A DNA stretch of 16,893 nt from positions 1-16,893 of the forward strand of contig CAIXOY010000654.1 in assembly GCA_903921135.1 (NCBI GenBank), written 5' to 3'. The position numbers and the translations under genes are program-made. Every line of letters starts with the position of its first letter. Positions within the stretch are counted from its first letter, which is position 1. The notes below the pieces were generated by a model that was not told the DNA's origin, ran no database searches, and saw only the letters and a list, made by a program, of their open reading frames with translations. This DNA comes from an uncultured Gammaproteobacteria bacterium. Lineage in GTDB: Bacteria; Pseudomonadota; Gammaproteobacteria; Pseudomonadales; UBA5518. Below, one piece after another: positions 14,432-16,893 of this stretch.

Positions 14432-15160
14432 ATGCAGAAACAGAAGGCCAAGGACAAGAAGTACAAGCGGATCCTGCTCAAGCTGAGCGGAGAGGCCCTC
14501 ACCGGCACCGAGGGTTACGGTATCGATCCCAAGATCCTCGACCGGATGGCCCTTGAAGTGGGGCAGCTGGTGGGGATCGGCGTGCAAGTCGGACTCGTCA
14601 TCGGCGGCGGCAACCTGTTCCGCGGCGCGGCTCTCCATGCCGCAGGCATGGACCGCGTGACCGGTGACCACATGGGCATGCTGGCCACCGTCATGAATGC
14701 GCTTGCCATGCGTGACGCACTCGAGCGATCCAACATTTCCTCGTCCATCATGTCCGCTATCCCCATGAGCGGGGTCGTGGATCACTACGATCGGCGCAAG
14801 GCGATCCGTCATCTGGGGCAGGGCGATGTCGTGATCTTCGCTGCCGGCACGGGCAACCCCTTTTTCACCACCGACTCCTCTGCCTGCCTGCGCGCTATCG
14901 AGGTCGAGGCGGATCTTGTGCTGAAGGCCACCAAGGTCGATGGTGTCTACACCTCAGACCCGGTGAAAAACCCCGATGCCGTGCGCTTCGAGCGCCTCAG
15001 TTATGACGAAGTCCTTGACCGCAAACTCGGTGTCATGGACCTCACCGCCATCTGTCTCTGCCGGGATCACCACATGCCGGTGCGCGTGTTCGCGATGGAC
15101 AAGGCAGGAGCCCTGCTCAGCATCGTGATGGGCGGTGATGAAGGCACTCTGATCGAATGA
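14432..15160 (+). CDS. pyrH: UMP kinase
   Basis: Phosphorylates UMP to UDP with ATP in pyrimidine synthesis; a hexameric cytosolic enzyme of the amino-acid-kinase fold, activated by GTP and inhibited by UTP in this group. The 242-residue protein (E. coli 241) shows RILLKLSGEAL (K17) at the phosphate-binding start, GGGNLFRG (58-65) for UMP and phosphate, TGNPFFTTD (140-148) and KATKVDGVYTSDP (165-177) for the nucleotide. ATG at 14432 has GGA 8 bases upstream and no stronger site. The N-terminal QKQKAKDKKYK tail is basic, as in gammaproteobacterial homologues. It follows tsf after the hairpin and is 25 bases from frr. Confidence 0.97.
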   Translation: MQKQKAKDKKYKRILLKLSGEALTGTEGYGIDPKILDRMALEVGQLVGIGVQVGLVIGGGNLFRGAALHAAGMDRVTGDHMGMLATVMNALAMRDALERSNISSSIMSAIPMSGVVDHYDRRKAIRHLGQGDVVIFAAGTGNPFFTTDSSACLRAIEVEADLVLKATKVDGVYTSDPVKNPDAVRFERLSYDEVLDRKLGVMDLTAICLCRDHHMPVRVFAMDKAGALLSIVMGGDEGTLIE

Positions 15161-15185
15161 CCCGGGCGTACGGAGGCCCCCTCGG

Positions 15186-15743
15186 ATGATCAACGACCTG
15201 AAAATCGACGCGGAACAGCGCATGCGCAAGAGCGTGGAGTCCCTCGCGTCGGCCATGAACAAGATTCGCACCGGGCGTGCGCATCCCGGCATTCTCGATA
15301 CGGTACGCGTGTCGTATTACGGCAATGACGTTCCCATCAACCAGGTCGCCAACGTCACGGTCGAAGAGGCCCGCATGCTGGTGGTCACGCCCTGGGAGAA
15401 GGGCATGGTGGCCGAGGTGGAGCGCGCGATCATGAAGTCGGATCTCGGCCTCAATCCCTCCAGCGCCGGTCAGGTGATCCGCGTGCCCATGGCCGCACTC
15501 ACCGAGGAGACGCGCAAGGGCTACATCAAGCAGGCCCGTCACGAGGCGGAGCACGCGCGGGTCTCCATCCGCAACATCCGTCGGGATGTGAACGGCGATT
15601 TCAAGGACCTGTTGAAGGAGAAGGCGATCTCCGAGGATGAAGAGCGTCGTGCGCAGGAAGACGTGCAAAAGCTCACTGACCGTTTTATCGCCGAGATCGA
15701 CCAGATGCTCGCGGTCAAGGAAAAGGACCTGATGATCGTCTGA
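15186..15743 (+). CDS. frr: Ribosome recycling factor
   Basis: With EF-G, splits post-termination ribosomes into subunits in the cytosol. The 185-residue product has exactly the family length. Conserved segments are present: the N-terminal helix with MNKIRTGRAHPGIL, the beta-domain VSYYGNDVPINQVANV, PWEKGMVAEVERAI, SDLGLNPSSAGQVIRVPMAALTEE, and the helical KQARHEAEHARVSIRNIRRD segment with the tRNA-mimic arm. GGAGG at 15172-15176, 9 bases before the ATG at 15186, is one of the clearest ribosome binding sites in the window. It lies between pyrH and uppS, the standard order. Confidence 0.98.
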   Translation: MINDLKIDAEQRMRKSVESLASAMNKIRTGRAHPGILDTVRVSYYGNDVPINQVANVTVEEARMLVVTPWEKGMVAEVERAIMKSDLGLNPSSAGQVIRVPMAALTEETRKGYIKQARHEAEHARVSIRNIRRDVNGDFKDLLKEKAISEDEERRAQEDVQKLTDRFIAEIDQMLAVKEKDLMIV

Positions 15744-15760
15744 GCTACGGACGCCCCGAG

Positions 15761-16527
<767 letters not shown>

Positions 16528-16534
<7 letters not shown>

Positions 16535-16893
16535 TGCAGCGGATCCGCACCGGGCTCGCCATGGCGGTGCCGGCAGCCCTTCTGATCCTTTTCGCCCCGG
16601 CCCGCATCCTCGATGCCCTCATCGGGTTGCTTATTCTGGGTGCTGCCTGGGAATGGTCTGCCCTCGCGGGGCTTGACCGTACAGTCAGTCGGCTGGGCTT
16701 CGTCTCGCTCGCGGCAGCAACGATGGTGCTCGCTGCCGTGTCAGCAGGGCCCGGTACAGAGCTGTTCGCGCCCCTTCTGCTCGCCACCGGGGCCGGGTGG
16801 GCGGCGGCAGCCCTTGCGGTGGTGGCGTATCCACGGGGCACTTTATTGTGGGGTTCCGTTCCCTGCAGGGCTCTGCTTGGACTGTGCGTGCTG
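16528..16893 (+). CDS. cdsA: Phosphatidate cytidylyltransferase CdsA, N-terminal part
   Basis: Makes CDP-diacylglycerol from phosphatidic acid and CTP, the branch point of phospholipid synthesis, in the inner membrane. The frame is open from ATG 16528 to the window end (122 codons); the catalytic C-terminal half is outside. The visible part starts MLMQRIRTG, like the MLKQRI openings of the family, followed by several hydrophobic helices and the conserved AAWEWSALAG. ATG at 16534 in the same frame is an alternative start and forms TGATG with the uppS stop, but 16528 keeps the typical N-terminus. The identification rests on the N-terminus plus position after uppS, the standard order before dxr. 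Confidence 0.9.

Noticed and set aside
13483..14508. A 341-codon minus-strand open frame opposite tsf
   Set aside because: It is a shadow of tsf, which has a full-length match and a strong ribosome binding site; the antisense translation is low in recognisable structure.

Overview
The window is a high-GC (roughly two-thirds G+C by eye), densely coded stretch of gammaproteobacterial chromosome. The evidence is the gene order rpsB-tsf-pyrH-frr-uppS-cdsA, divergent from map-glnD-dapC-yffB-dapD-dapE. This matches the arrangement known from Pseudomonas and relatives, and the DapD is the long, Pseudomonas-type form. A rsmJ gene and a DUF4124 protein fit the same assignment. I cannot name a genus. 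I see no tRNA, rRNA, CRISPR array, insertion sequence or phage gene.

Layout. (1) 1-118: a short stretch that reads best as protein on the minus strand and does not belong to the gene after it. It abuts an MFS transporter lacking about its first two membrane helices, so a rearrangement or assembly junction lies near 108-120. (2) 108-3499, plus strand: truncated MFS transporter, a cobalamin-binding radical SAM enzyme coupled to it by an ATGA overlap, and a small secreted DUF4124 protein. This is the accessory and least understood part. (3) 3524-4033, minus: an outer-membrane-type lipoprotein with three exact 22-residue leucine-rich repeats. It is divergent from (4) rsmJ, 4148-4960, plus, a 16S rRNA methyltransferase whose ribosome binding site can be masked by an 8-bp inverted repeat. 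(5) 4973-12321, minus: map-glnD-dapC-yffB-dapD-dapE, with two ATGA overlaps. It encodes initiator-methionine removal, the PII uridylyl-transferase/removing enzyme and the three succinylase-branch steps of diaminopimelate/lysine synthesis. (6) 12322-12661: a 340-bp divergent control region with an extended -10 promoter, a structured rpsB leader and an inverted repeat upstream of the promoter. (7) 12662-16893, plus: rpsB, tsf, pyrH, frr, uppS and the start of cdsA, i.e. translation, UMP kinase, ribosome recycling, undecaprenyl-diphosphate synthesis and CDP-diacylglycerol synthesis. cdsA runs off the end.

Most of the window is ordinary core genome. The parts worth a second look are the left-end junction, the MFS/cobalamin radical SAM/DUF4124 cluster, the repeated octamer around the lipoprotein/rsmJ start sites, the ArsC-like yffB inside the dap operon, and the RNA-level control elements of the rpsB operon.
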